Origin: Sepiola atlantica
Taxonomy: Eukaryota; Mollusca; Cephalopoda; Sepiida; Sepiolidae
NCBI GenBank assembly: GCA_963556195.1
Contig: OY744517.1
Span: 148,046,882 to 148,110,881 of the forward strand
Length of the DNA stretch: 64,000 nucleotides
Direction: 5' to 3'
Made by a program: the position numbers and the translations under genes. Numbering within the stretch: position 1 is the stretch's first letter; every line of letters begins with the position of its first letter. The notes under the pieces were generated by a model. It saw nothing but the letters and a program-made list of their open reading frames with translations. It was not told the origin of the DNA and made no database searches. Below, piece by piece: positions 21,115-31,799 of this stretch.

Positions 21115-21740
21115 TTGAATCGAATCCCCCCTTAAATTGAGAAAGTCTTTCGACGAAACTAAAATGGATTTTTCAAAAATAGATCAGTGTCTGCACAAAT
21201 CTTTGGAGGATTCTTGAAAGAAATTTTTAAGCAGTCTTAATTTTTGTGGATTTCTCTAAGGCTTTTTGTACTCAATTCACAGCGGTAAGAACTATGGATT
21301 GTTCTGGTATATGGTATTCCAGCTGAGACTGTTCATGCAATAATGATCTTGTACAGTAGAACCCAGTCTATGGTACGATTGCCTGATAAAGACCCCAAAT
21401 TCTTTGAGGTCATTGCTGATGATGAGCAATACCATAAATCTGTTGAAAGCAGCTCTACGGACATCTTCCTCAGATCTCAGCCTTGATCAGAGATAGAAGA
21501 ACCAGATATGCTGGTCACTGTTGGAGGATTGAGGATGAAACCATCAATGATGTTCTTTTGCGGATGTGAAAACAGGGATGTAATTCAGTGGAGAGACTGT
21601 GCAGAATTTACATTAATCAACTAGCAGAGAACACACAATTGACCTATGAAGACCTACCTTGTGTGATGGAGGATAGAGCGAGATGGCGTGAGAGTCAAGA
21701 AGATCCGTGACACAAGCACGACAGGATGATGATCATGTAT
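21115..21740 (+). mobile_element. LINE ORF2 remnant, R4/Dong-like ending
   Basis: Broken frames contain VDFSKAF and AVRTMDCSGIWYSS-like RT segments, then RRTRYAGHCWRIEDETIND and ETVQNLH...DLPCVMEDRARWRESQEDP. The AGHCW and MEDR-x-RWRE segments are typical of the C-terminal nuclease-type region of aquatic-animal LINEs of the R2/R4 kind. It is heavily mutated. Confidence 0.5.
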
Positions 21741-21774
21741 GAACTATCTTCATTATCACTTTTTTTTTTTTTAC

Positions 21775-22000
21775 TAATGAATCACCAGTTATAAAAGCTA
21801 AAAGCCACTCGAGGATAAGGATTAATAGGATGGCTAAATTGTCAGTTGAATGATGAAGAATATTATGAGAGGACTGGAAACGATGGATAGAATGAATGAC
21901 ATTTGATGATTTATGCGCACAGCTTATGAAAAGTGTTTATAGACATTGGATTTGAAGATGATCATGTTGTAGCCCACAAGAAAATAATCCCATGGAAACA
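21775..22000 (-). mobile_element. LINE 3' end, minus strand
   Basis: Contains the complement of the family 3' block seen at 8600-8740 (CTAAAAGCCACTCGAGGATA and GAAGAATATTATGAGAGGAC on the plus strand), followed by ACATTGGATTTGAAGATGAT. Confidence 0.55.
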
Positions 22001-22009
22001 GATGGTAAG

Positions 22010-22790
22010 AAATAATTGGTGTATTACAATATGAAATTTTATGAGAGGTGAAGCCCTATTTAGCCTTAGTAGTCAATCATCTAGAGATGGTATCTTGGGT
22101 AATTCCATGTGAAATCATCCAGACCATGTTATCCATACCTCTCAGATTTTCTTATAATTTTCTCCAGTTGTTGGTGTCATAAAAACTGAACAATCCTGAA
22201 AATGTGAGCTTGTAACTCACAGCAGTTTCCAAAATATTGTATTTTTTAAGATTTCAGGTATCACACGAAAGGCCGCAAAATCAGAAAATTACCTTTTTGT
22301 GCATAAAATTATTTCTAGACTAGCTAGAACGTTAAAAATTGGATCAGGCAAGGTTTTTTGCACAAGAAATAAAAAAAAAATCACACTTAAAACCTCTAAA
22401 ACTAAACTGTTTTTGAGTTATTGTACATGTTTTCCTAAATTTGGGTGTTGCACTACCAAACCTCAAAAAAGTATGCAACATTATTGGAAAATAAAAATTT
22501 TCTTTTTCTGTTTGTTCTACACAGTTTGAACTTTCTCTCATCCAAAAATGAAGTCTTGTTCTTTTTCCATTAGCTCACAATTTAACTTGAAAAACGGACA
22601 TTTTTTTCGCATAGAGACGCGTCGCGACCATAAAGTCTTGCTGTTTCCACTGGAGGATAAGTAAACCCAAACCCATCACAAAATTCATTTTTCATTTTGC
22701 TATAGTTAATGTAATGCATGGACAGAAAATTAGAAGTTATTTATAAGGTACATCATAGCATGTTTTAAAAACACCAAATCAACAGCTGTT
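22010..22790. other. Intron sequence without recognised features
   Basis: Lies between a LINE 3' end and the decayed transposase. Only short, low-complexity frames are present. Confidence 0.45.
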
Positions 22791-22799
22791 CACGAATGA

Positions 22800-23900
22800 A
22801 GCTTTGCAAACACAGCAATCATTTTATCATAATCGTCATCACACATTCTGTAAGTCCTTCCAGTGGTTGTATTAGGTGCCTGTATAGCACATATAATGTT
22901 TTTATAGAGACAGCAGCTATCACCACCTTCTGTCCAGTTGAATATTTTCCATGGACAATGGGAGTGCATGAATTGGACATCTTATCAACTTTGTACACTA
23001 AACCGACCCACCACAATGAACTTTACACACAAAAGATGTAAGACGATGATGCAACATTGCCAATATAAAATCAAGTTGGTTTTTGAAGTCATGGATGTCC
23101 ACAAGCGAGTCATCCTCACTGCACAGTTTGTGTCTAATTTGTGATGCTGACTGGAGAATGAAATGATGACTGCTTCTTGTACAGAGTACCGTTTTACCTT
23201 CTTCGAACCTCTGCTTCATCTTCTTTCTCACTTCGACCATTTCTTCTTGGCATAATAGTCCAGAATTTGGTTGTTGAATGGTCTCTGCAAACTTTGGTTT
23301 GCAGCATGGTGTCTCTCCGCACCACCATTTCCATCACACAGTGATTTCCCGTGACTAGTTGCAAAGAAAATCCACTCTGCTTCGATGGAAAAGTCCTCTT
23401 TATGGGAACATAAATTAAGGAAGTTCTTGAAATTTTTCTATTGTCCACCACAACCATCAGAAAGGTAATCGATCTTTGATGTTTGAGGACTTCTGCTTCA
23501 AGTATTTCACCAGTAGTATCTGAATCTTGTGAACAAAACTTGTCATGTGTGTTGTCATCTGGAATGAAACAGAGGAAATAATGTCGGAGGTTTCCATCAG
23601 CATCTTTGTAATAAATGACTAGGGGATGCAATGTACAATACTCTTTGCTCCAGTGGAAGCTTTGTATCTAGTCTTAGATCAGATACTGGTAGTTTTCTAC
23701 AAAGTGTTAGGGGATACCAAAACCTTGTTCACTCTGAGAAATTCCTTCATCAATTTCATGTATCTTGCTTGGGCTTTTGCCAAGTATGAGTGTCAAGTAA
23801 GGTTGTTGATGCTGTCGATGAGGAGTTCCTTGTATTCTTTGAATGACATTGTAAGTGTAGCCAGTGCAGCATGATCTGTTGTTTGCCACTGACAATAATG
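22800..23900 (-). pseudogene. Decayed transposase-like gene of unnamed family
   Basis: Minus-strand frames, broken by several shifts, spell HPLVIYYKDADGNLRHYFLC, then YLSDGCGGQ-stop-KNFKNFLNLCSHKE, DFSIEAEWIFFATSHGKSLC, DGNGGAERHHAANQSLQRPF. I have seen the YFSDGC-x-x-QYKN...FFATSHGK-x-x-CDG-x-GG pattern in uncharacterised, repeat-derived animal proteins. The spaced acidic residues suggest a DDE-type nuclease, but I cannot name the superfamily. No terminal repeats were found. Confidence 0.45.
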
Positions 23901-24329
23901 GAATTCAGAGTCCATACTTAGATGACTGAGCTTTCTTTTTCTTTCTTAAAATAAATACAAAAAAAAACTAACAACACAAAATAGTTTTAATTAAAAACAT
24001 TTTTTGCGTATTATCCATCTCCGTTTGTTTACAAATTCAATGGCAAAGTTACAAATACATGGTTTAATTTACAAGCATGTTTTTTTTATATGCACATTTT
24101 AAATTAAAAAAACTTTGTAAATAAAACTTTTTTTTTAATAGTAAAACTTTTTTCTTTAATAAAAATCTGTGATGGAAAAGTCATGAAAGTGCGTATTATT
24201 CTGTTTATGATTAAACCTGAAGTAAAAGTTAAAAAATCCGGTGTTATTGAAAAAAAGTGTCCTTTTGGCCGGTGCTCATTTTGGGGTGCTTGAAATTCAT
24301 ATGATCCATAAAAATTAACATTTCTACCC

Positions 24330-24560
24330 GGTTATGACTGATGGAACAACAACAATCTCCCCGCATGAAATACATAAAGGTTTCAGTTTGAAATTCTATC
24401 CATGTTCCCCGAGTTCGACATAATGATTCCCAAGTTTGACTAGAAGGTTTCTAAGTTCGAAAAACCTGAAGAAGGCCTGAGGTTACATCAGCCAAAACAT
24501 TATTAAGATAACATCAAAGATGAGAATAGCAGTTCAAATAATCCAAATAATGCAATTTTG
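24330..24560 (+). mobile_element. tRNA-Arg-type SINE body with decayed hammerhead, copy 3
   Basis: The head is missing. The body has GGTTTCAGTTTGAAATTCTA, then AACCTGAAGAAGGCC...CAGCCAAAACATTATT at 24464-24504, and the tail GATAACATCAAAGATGAGAA with AAATAATCCAAATAATGC. GAAA has become AAAA, so the motif is dead. Confidence 0.5.
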
Positions 24561-24694
24561 TTTTAGTTCTTTTTTTTTCACTAAATACTCATGGTATCAT
24601 TTCAAATATTTTTTTTTTAGATACTGTTAAATTTTTAATACTTGTAATTTAATTGACACAATATGTTGATTTTGTGGGATTCTTTATTTAATAG

Positions 24695-24779
24695 GTTTCC
24701 ATGTTGATTATCAAAACAATTATGATAAGCGTCAGTTTTTGGCCAGCATGTTATTACCAAATGATCCAGATAAAGGAAG
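24695..24779 (+). CDS. RPGRIP1L: RPGRIP1L C-terminal C2 domain, exon 2 of 4
   Basis: This 85-nt exon lies between a TTTAATAG acceptor and a GTGAGT donor. Two bases finish a Cys codon, 27 codons follow, and two bases of an Arg codon remain. It encodes FHVDYQNNYDKRQFLASM followed by LLPNDPDKGR. The RRQFL-like motif and the DPD-x-GR turn are hallmarks of the RPGRIP1/RPGRIP1L terminal C2 domain. Confidence 0.88.
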
Positions 24780-25460
24780 GTGAGTGGTTTTGTTTTCTTC
24801 AGTCAATAAAAAAAGATGATTTTTATTTGATTAGAAAAAATTTCACCTGCTGGGTCACCCATTGAGCTCTGGTTAGATTGTTTGAATCAGGAAAAAGTAA
24901 GTTTGCAAAGCCAGTTAAATATTAAAAAAAAATAAAATATAACATCCAAAATTAGTTACTTTCTGCTCACTATGCCCCCCCCCCCTCTCAATCTCTTTCT
25001 TTCTACAGCTGGAGAGTGAAATATTACTACTTGTGGTGATATTCTCTTGGCACTACAGTTCCCGTCTATAGCGATTAATCGAAAGGTCAGGAGTTCATGT
25101 CCATCGGGGGGTGGGGGGGGGGTAACTTTTATTTATGCCTTGTCCGACACATGCCAGTATGTAAAACAGATGTTCAAATCGAATATGGTGATAATGAACT
25201 ATTCCAATCTTTTTATTCTTTCCTTTAAATAAATGGAGAGAGAAAGAGAGTGATGGAAACAGGAGTAATAGATATCATATAAAATAAGTGGGTGGAAGGT
25301 CAACAACATACAGTGAGAAAGGGTGAGAGTGATAGATAGGGTCACTTGGTGAGTTAATTGCAAATTACAGCTAATTAGAACAATTGGAAGTTTTTATTCA
25401 AGCTTAACCCAATCTCAAAACTGAGGAATATTTGAGTAAGTATTTTGTGTGATTGAAATA

Positions 25461-25902
25461 GGGGTGGGACGTAATGGATGAAAATTTCAGATTCATGCGA
25501 GTAGTATTTTTTTTGTGTTCATTTATACATAAATAACACTAAAATTTTGCAAAATTCAGAAGGTGCAGGCCACTAGTTTTTGGCTATTTTACATTCATGA
25601 AAACCCTTTCACAGCCTGAAAATGGTCCTAAATTAAAGTACTATATCAGATTTAACCATCTATATCCATTCATAGCTTTGGAGGATGTTTTAGGACCTGC
25701 AATGTCGCATGAAACCACTTTTTCACTGAAAAATGATGGATTTTGAGTCCCGTGAAGCCCTAACGGCTATTTTTGGCCTGCACCTTCTGAATTTTGCAAA
25801 ATTTTCAAAATGTTTGATTGTTTAGTGTTATTTATGTATAAATGAACACAAAAAAATACTACTCGCATGAATCTGAAATTTTCACCCATTATGTCCCACC
25901 CC
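25461..25902. mobile_element. MITE with about 90-130 bp inverted repeats and TA target
   Basis: The ends GGGGTGGGACGTAATGGATG and CCCATTATGTCCCACCCC are reverse complements. The match extends inward through AGATTCATGCGAGTAGTATT and a TTTATACATAAATAACACTA block. TA flanks both ends. The 442-bp element encodes nothing and lies in the intron between the second and third C2-domain exons. Confidence 0.65.
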
Positions 25903-26065
25903 TAATATAGGGAAAAGGCCTTAGGTAAACAAACGTTGATTAACTCAGCTTTGGTATAATAGATATTTTGCAATTGTTTTTAATCCGTGTTATACATGCA
26001 TTTTTGAATAATTAATCCTAATTGTTTTTACTCTTAGAAATTAGGAAAATTTATTTGTTAAACTA

Positions 26066-26480
26066 CAGGGTGCACCCCCTCCCCAATAAAATGCCACCCA
26101 TGGAAGTGTTAATAAATCCTTTCTGTTATTAAACGATATTTGGTACAAATAAACTTCAGTCTATGTCTGATTTGTCCACCAAGTTTCAATCATGAATACC
26201 CAACATTCTTTGTTTTATCACTGTTTAATGGTGATCGTCTTATCAGTAGGAGGTGTTATCCTAAATGGGATTCACACTCACTGGACCTTTTTATCTGTGG
26301 GGTTATCTCAAAGATAATGCCTATCAAAAACAATCCCCAGAATTGAAGAGGGCCATTACAGCCCCAATCAGGACAGTGCTGAGAGAGGAGTGTGTCAGAG
26401 TTATTGATAATTTTGCACATCGTATTCAGGTGTACTTATCATTGAATGGCGATAAAACAAAGACTGTTGGACATTCATAA
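26066..26480 (+). pseudogene. mariner-like transposase C-terminal fragment
   Basis: It begins near TA-CAGGGTGCACCCCC, a mariner-like end. Two overlapping frames read SHSLDLFICGVISKI and PFYLWGYLKDNAYQKQSPEL, then REECVRVIDNFAHRIQVYL, equivalent to the SPDLTP-x-DFFLWGYLK...R-V-x-N-F end of mariner transposases. A frameshift lies between the two frames. The other terminus, perhaps near 26704 (CACCCTA), is uncertain. Confidence 0.6.
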
Positions 26481-27745
26481 GTGAAACTTGGTTGACAAGT
26501 TAGGCATAGACTGTGGTTAATATGGTCGGATTACAGAAAGGATTGTGAATTTTATTAATGATCCCATGGGTGTCATTTTTGTATGTTTGTGAAAAAAATG
26601 ATTATCTGAACATTTAATACCAGAGAAGTAAAAAAAAAATGTTAGGAATAAAATTTTGAAGTGAGTGGGTGGGTGGGGTTGTGGTGGTTGTTAGGGTTGT
26701 TGACACCCTACACATTCACCTTTTGTTCATCTTAAACTAAACAAATAAATGGAATTCATCAATGAATGTTTTCCATTTGTGCTTTGTTATCTTTGTAAAA
26801 CTATTATTTATACAAAATAATAACAATGATACAATAAAAAGAAAAATGAATAACATGACAATTATTTATTAAAACAGAATTTTAAAAATATTTTATGCAA
26901 ATAAAATTTATATTGGTACTAAACATACTCCACTCTATAAGACAAATGTGTATTTATATATAAATAAATATATATCCGTCGTGTCACACAAAAGTTAGCG
27001 ATAACCTGACAGATGAAACCATTTTAAGTGTTTAGAGGAAGGATAAAAGCAAATAGCAAGGAACAAAATCGAGGTCAGATATTTAAAGTGATTTTTTTCC
27101 CAGTTGCCAGAGAGAAAGGAGGAGGGGGAGGATGGGAGAGGGGGAAAGAAGTTTTAAAAGAAAGATGTTACACACACTTTAACTCTTTTTTTCTGTTGTC
27201 CATGCTTCTCCCAGACAATACTGGATAACCATGCTAATTATTATATAAGACACAAAGAGTAATTGAATATATAATCTTTTTGATATATTTCTTTTCAAAT
27301 TTCGGTACTGGTACAGCTTTTGAACCAGACAAAACCAACTTTTTATTTAGTCTTTTTAAATAAGCCAAAGCACTTATCCAATCAGAAGGCAAGAAAAGCA
27401 GACGACAAGTTAAATTGTAAACTTTAACTTTCTTATGAAAAAAAAATATAACAGTTGAAACCATTAATTTTCTTCATCAAAAAATAAATATTTTTTCATA
27501 ATAAACATACGGTGAGTGTTTTTATTCCTTTAAATGTTGTTTCATTATTTTTTTCTGTTGAAACGTTGCCTTGTTTTGATTTTGACGCCGGTTCGTTTTC
27601 AGTCATCTTTTTCCGTCTGTTTACGTAAATCTGCGTTGGCGAAAGTCGATTTTTTCTGGTTCAAAAACTGTACCAGTACCCAAATTTCTACATCATTTGT
27701 GTTTTTTCTTTCTATTTGAATATATTTTCATTTGTATTGTTTTAG

Positions 27746-27879
27746 GATTCGTTTTACTATTGTGAGTGAACCTGAACAAGAATCGCAAGGGGATGAATGT
27801 GAAGAAATTGGCGTGGCTTATGTTAGCCTCCTGGATATTATTCGCAATAACAAAGATTTGATAGATGAAGCTATCGTCA
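27746..27879 (+). CDS. RPGRIP1L: RPGRIP1L C-terminal C2 domain, exon 3 of 4
   Basis: This 134-nt exon follows TTTTAG and precedes GTAAGT. One base completes Arg, 44 codons follow, and one base remains. It encodes IRFTIVSEP, then ECEEIGVAYVSLLDIIRNNK and DLIDEAIV. The pattern of a FTVVSEP-type strand, then a C-E-(D/E)-(V/I)-G-(Y/V)-A-Y strand, then a helix, is characteristic of the last C2 domain of RPGRIP1L. The minus-strand reading frame over the same bases is a shadow. Confidence 0.88.
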
Positions 27880-28348
27880 GTAAGTTTTTCATCTTTATTT
27901 ATATTTTTAAAAACTTTTTTCCGAAATAAGTTGAATATACTTCCATACATATTTGCTGCCTTTTCATAAAGCTACCATTCATCCTTATGCCATCATCCAT
28001 TTTCAAGTAATATATTATATGTATAAGGTATGGTAGTTTGCTTGAAGCATTGCTTGTAAATAATTAGATAGGTATTTAATAAGGCTGTTTAAACAGAACG
28101 GTAAAAGACAAGATGAACAAAAAACAAATAAGTGGAGAAAGTATATGTGTTATTTTTATCTTCAATAAAATCTTTCACTTACTATTACATTGAATTCGGG
28201 ATGAAAGAGAATATATATTTTTGATATTTCGGGAGAAACAGTCCCTTCTCAAAAAATAAATGTTCCTTCTGTTTTCTGAAAAGAAACGTCCAAAACTTGC
28301 TGTTATATTTGGATGTTTATATCGCAGCAAAGATTCCGGTCAACAGAA

Positions 28349-28812
28349 GTGATATAGTTTGTTTGAAGCATTGTGTGCAATATGTAGTTCATATTTTAAG
28401 CATTGTGTGTAATATGTAGTTTGTTTGAAGCATTGTGTGTAATATGTAGTTTATATTTTAATGATTTTAAGCATTGTGTGTAATATGTAGTTTGTTCGAA
28501 GCATTGTGTACAATATGTAGTTAATATTTTAAGCATTTTAAGAATTAGGTGTAATATGTAGTTTGTTTGAAGCATTGTGTGTAATATGTAGTTAATATTT
28601 TAAACATTGTGTGTAATATGTAGTTTGTTTGAAGCATTGTGTGTAATATGTAGTTTGTTTGAAGCATTGTGTACAATATGTAGTTTGTTTGAAGCATTGT
28701 GTACAATATGTAGTTCATATTTTAAGCATTTTAAGAATTATGTGTAATATGTAGTTTGTTTAAAGCATTGTGTGTAATATGTAGTTTGTTTGAAGCATTG
28801 TGTGTAATAATG
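28349..28812 (+). repeat. Minisatellite with about 30-bp unit
   Basis: About a dozen copies of a unit close to GTTTGAAGCATTGTGTGTAA plus TATGTAGTTT are present, with variant units carrying a CATATTTTAAGCATT insertion. It lies in the last intron of the RPGRIP1L gene, about 470 bp after the 27746 exon. Confidence 0.85.
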
Positions 28813-29016
28813 TAATATGTATAGATAGGAGTCATAGAAGGCTATCACAATGCATGTCATTTCATATGTCATTTATTATATTTATATAAATAATAAGTTG
28901 CATTTTTGATATCTTGTTATAGAAAAATATTTCTTAGATAGAATTTGGATATAAAAGCCTGGAAAAATTATTTTAAACATTCTACGTTATAATTTGAATA
29001 ATTCTAACAGTTTTAG

Positions 29017-29533
29017 GCGCTTCTGTATTATTGAGGCACATGAAATTTTCATTTTCATTTTAGAAGAGTCAATTGAAAGGGGAGATAATTCAAACTGTTT
29101 TTTTGTTGTAACCATAACACAAAGACATTCCAGAGAATTAGTAAAAAAAAAAGTACAAAAAGGATACTTACACAGTTTACGGACCAGGCTGAAATAATAA
29201 CGTTATAATTTAGAAAGCTATTCTTAACATGGGGAGGTGGGAGGTTGATTAACTATTCTGTACTTTCACCTAACAATTTAATAAACAGAATAGTTAATCA
29301 CCCTCCACCCCACGATGTTAAGAATGATTTTCTAAATTATAACGTTATTATTTCAGTCCGGTTCGTAAACTGCATTAGTACTGTTTTACAAAATTTATTT
29401 TCTTACTAATTCTCTGGATTTTCCTTATGGGTTATGGTTACAATAAAGAAAAACAGTTTGAATTATCTCCCCTTTCAACAGACTCTTCTAAATAAGAGAT
29501 GAGAATTTCATCTGCCCCAATAATACAGAAGCA
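29017..29533. repeat. Foldback repeat, arms of about 245 bp
   Basis: 29017-29261 and 29285-29533 are imperfect reverse complements around a spacer of about 23 bp. Shared inner sequence GATTAACTATTCTGT and middle sequence AACGTTATAATTTAGAAA locate the arms. The end sequence GGTGAAAGTACAGAATAG relates it to the MITE at 56781-56913. It lies in the last intron. Confidence 0.75.
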
Positions 29534-29559
29534 CCCATTTGTATTAGACAAAGCACATC

Positions 29560-30080
29560 TCTAAAATTGTCAAGAAGGCCGATATTGTCTTGGCATCCTT
29601 AGCAAGAATTTTGTTATCCACTAACCAACAATCTATTTAAAACTGTATACAGCTATGGTGCGACCATATTTAGAATTAACATCTGCAGTCTGGAACCCCT
29701 ATCTTGCTGGGAACATTGACTGCCTGGAAACTGTGCAAAGACATGCAACGAAGCAAATACCCTCCATCAGCCACCTGCCATACTTTGAACACCTTGCTTC
29801 TCTGGGCTTGGATTCATGGAAGCTCCGATGTGTAACAACTGACTTAGTAAACACTCACAAAAGTATTAACCATCTCCTCAACAACCTGAAACATTTTTTT
29901 TTATATTCTTGTAGCTAACATATATGGACATGTCTAAAGTCAGGAAACAGAAGAGCTCCCATGACTTTTGGAAACATTTTTCATGCTCAGAATTGCTAAA
30001 GCATGGAATAAACTGTCTGTATAAGTTGTTGACTGCTGAGTCATTGCATCCTTGAAAACTTTCACCTCCAGAGCACTGTA
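29560..30080 (+). mobile_element. LINE ORF2 C-terminal remnant
   Basis: The plus frame reads MVRPYLELTSAVWNPYLAGN, then IDCLETVQRHATKQIP and LDSWKLRCVTTDLVNTHKSI, the (L/M)VRPHLEY-x-x-x-VWNP...L-E-x-VQRRATK motif of CR1/Jockey-type LINEs. It ends about 90 bp before the last RPGRIP1L exon. Confidence 0.7.
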
Positions 30081-30170
30081 GACAATGGTTTCATTATTAT
30101 TTTAAAATCTGATTATTGTATTTCTTCAGAATAATGCGATTATTATTAGTAATTTTGTTTTCTTTTTCAG

Positions 30171-30274
30171 TTTATGACATCGAAGATGAAACCCTTGTGA
30201 TTGGTTCGCTAAATGTCAGTATTATTTGCCTGGCTGCATTACAAGCTGTTGACAAAGAAATCGTCAGAGAATAA
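30171..30274 (+). CDS. RPGRIP1L: RPGRIP1L last coding exon with stop
   Basis: The acceptor is a strong TTTTCTTTTTCAG. Two bases finish an Ile codon and 33 codons follow to TAA at 30272-30274. The peptide carries the closing beta strand of the C2 domain (VIGSLNVSIICLAALQAV), equivalent to the IGRLKVSLQAA-type terminus of animal RPGRIP1L. Together the eight exons give 849 nt, which is 282 residues plus stop, with no phase conflict. An AATAAA overlaps the stop codon (30270-30275) but is probably too close to serve as the poly(A) signal. Confidence 0.88.
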
Positions 30275-30566
30275 AGGATCAATTGCTACCACAGTTTGGT
30301 TATATGTGTATATTTATACAGAAACAGATGACGAATCACCATTATAATAATAACTAGTTTTACCTATCTGGATGCAGTGAAATCATTTTAGTTTATAATT
30401 TTTATTTGTTTGCACATTTTTAAATTTGAAAGTAAACAACTATTATATTCTTCAATTAAAAATGAGTTATTCCCCATGCTGATTTATAGTTTTAGATGAT
30501 TATTTAAAAATATTTCAATAATATTTGTATTAGCAGTCGCCTGGGCTGGAGTAAGTAATTTAAAAA

Positions 30567-30572
30567 AATAAA
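30567..30572 (+). promoter_or_regulatory. Candidate poly(A) signal of RPGRIP1L
   Basis: An AATAAA hexamer lies about 293 nt after the stop codon, in AT-rich sequence free of recognised repeats and before the LINE fragment that starts near 30845. Transcript 3' ends would be needed to confirm use; other AT-rich hexamers are nearby. Confidence 0.35.
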
Positions 30573-30844
30573 TTGTAGCTAAGTAGGTTATTATACTACC
30601 AATAACATAGTACAACAATAACAAATGATTTGTCAGCTTAAATGCTATTTGGGTCTAACTTTGAAAATTCAACAAGATAATTTTATAGATTAGAAAGAAA
30701 TAAGAAAGATATATATAATGTATATTTATAATTGTATTTTCTATTTTATTAGGTCAGTGCAGAACACTGCAACTTTTATAACATTTATAGATAACATAAA
30801 ATTATCAATATCTTGTTTTTCTATTCATTTTATGTCACTTTTCC

Positions 30845-31240
30845 TCTAGTCCAGAGGTCAGACGTTTTGATATTTCGCAAGTTCTCTCTCTAGTCTTCAC
30901 GGTTAAGCGGGTCAACTGTATCCAGATTCCACTCTGTACTTGCTTCCAAGTTTTCCTTGGCCAACCAACCTTCCTGCGATCACGGACATCCATGCTTCTG
31001 CAATGGTTTATCCAAAGGGATAAGGGATGAACACTTCACATGACCGTATTAGCATAACCGATTTGGTCTTCGGACAACATCTATGCTGGGCAAATGTAGC
31101 GTTTTCAGCAAATCCTCTGACCTAATGTATTGGGTTTGGTCAGATTTCACATTGCAGATCCATCTGATCATGGATATATTATAATTTATTTTAACCTTAC
31201 AACTTTCAAAAACAAATTTATAAAATGTGTGTTGCATCAT
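30845..31240 (-). mobile_element. LINE 3' remnant
   Basis: The minus strand reads SMIRWICNVKSDQTQYIRSE and DLLKTLHLPSIDVVRRPNRL, then in another frame a VGRPRKTW-like segment and the stop. It matches the MIRWMCGV...L-R-x-R...LRWFGHV end of RTE-type LINE ORFs and closes just downstream of the RPGRIP1L 3' region, in opposite orientation. Confidence 0.6.
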
Positions 31241-31534
31241 TGAACATATTTTTAAACAAAGAATTACTTATATTGGCTGAGTTTATATTGTGATTGGAGT
31301 TTTTCATTTGTTGGTTGTCACTTTTAAAAAAAAATTTTTTTTTTTTTTTATAGTTTGTTTCATTAATATAATCTAAATATTAAAAAAAAAATTTACATAA
31401 ACGACTGCTAACTAGTAATACTAAACATAGTTAAATTCATTTAAATTATTAACGTCTATGGAAAATACGTCAGAACAAATACAGACATAGGTAGATAGAG
31501 ATGGGGAGAGAAAGAAAGAGAGAGTCAACAGATG

Positions 31535-31795
31535 ACGATTAGAACGGAAGTGACGCCACCGTTACTGACATAGCGTTGCCACGAACGATAGCCAGGGAGA
31601 TGCGTTGGAAAAACCAGGCTGACTCACGGGGCCCGTGCCTAGACGTTGAAATCCTCCGTCCAATGTCCTGAAAAAATTTAACAGTCTCGGGGCCAAGCAC
31701 ACCCAACGTTTCCACTGAAATTGGTTGGAAGACGAAACGGTCAGTGAGCGAGCTATATTTTCCGCGCTTCCTTGTTTCTTGTATCACATAAAGCT
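31535..31795 (-). mobile_element. LINE-type ORF C-terminal fragment
   Basis: An 82-residue minus-strand frame (KRGKYSSLTDRFVFQPISVE, TLGVLGPETVKFFQDIGRRI, FFQRISLAIVRGNAMSV) resembles the end of LINE reverse-transcriptase proteins common in marine animals (F-x-PIA-ET-G...RLS-A-x-RGNA). No upstream part was recognised. Confidence 0.55.
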
Positions 31796-31799
31796 AATC

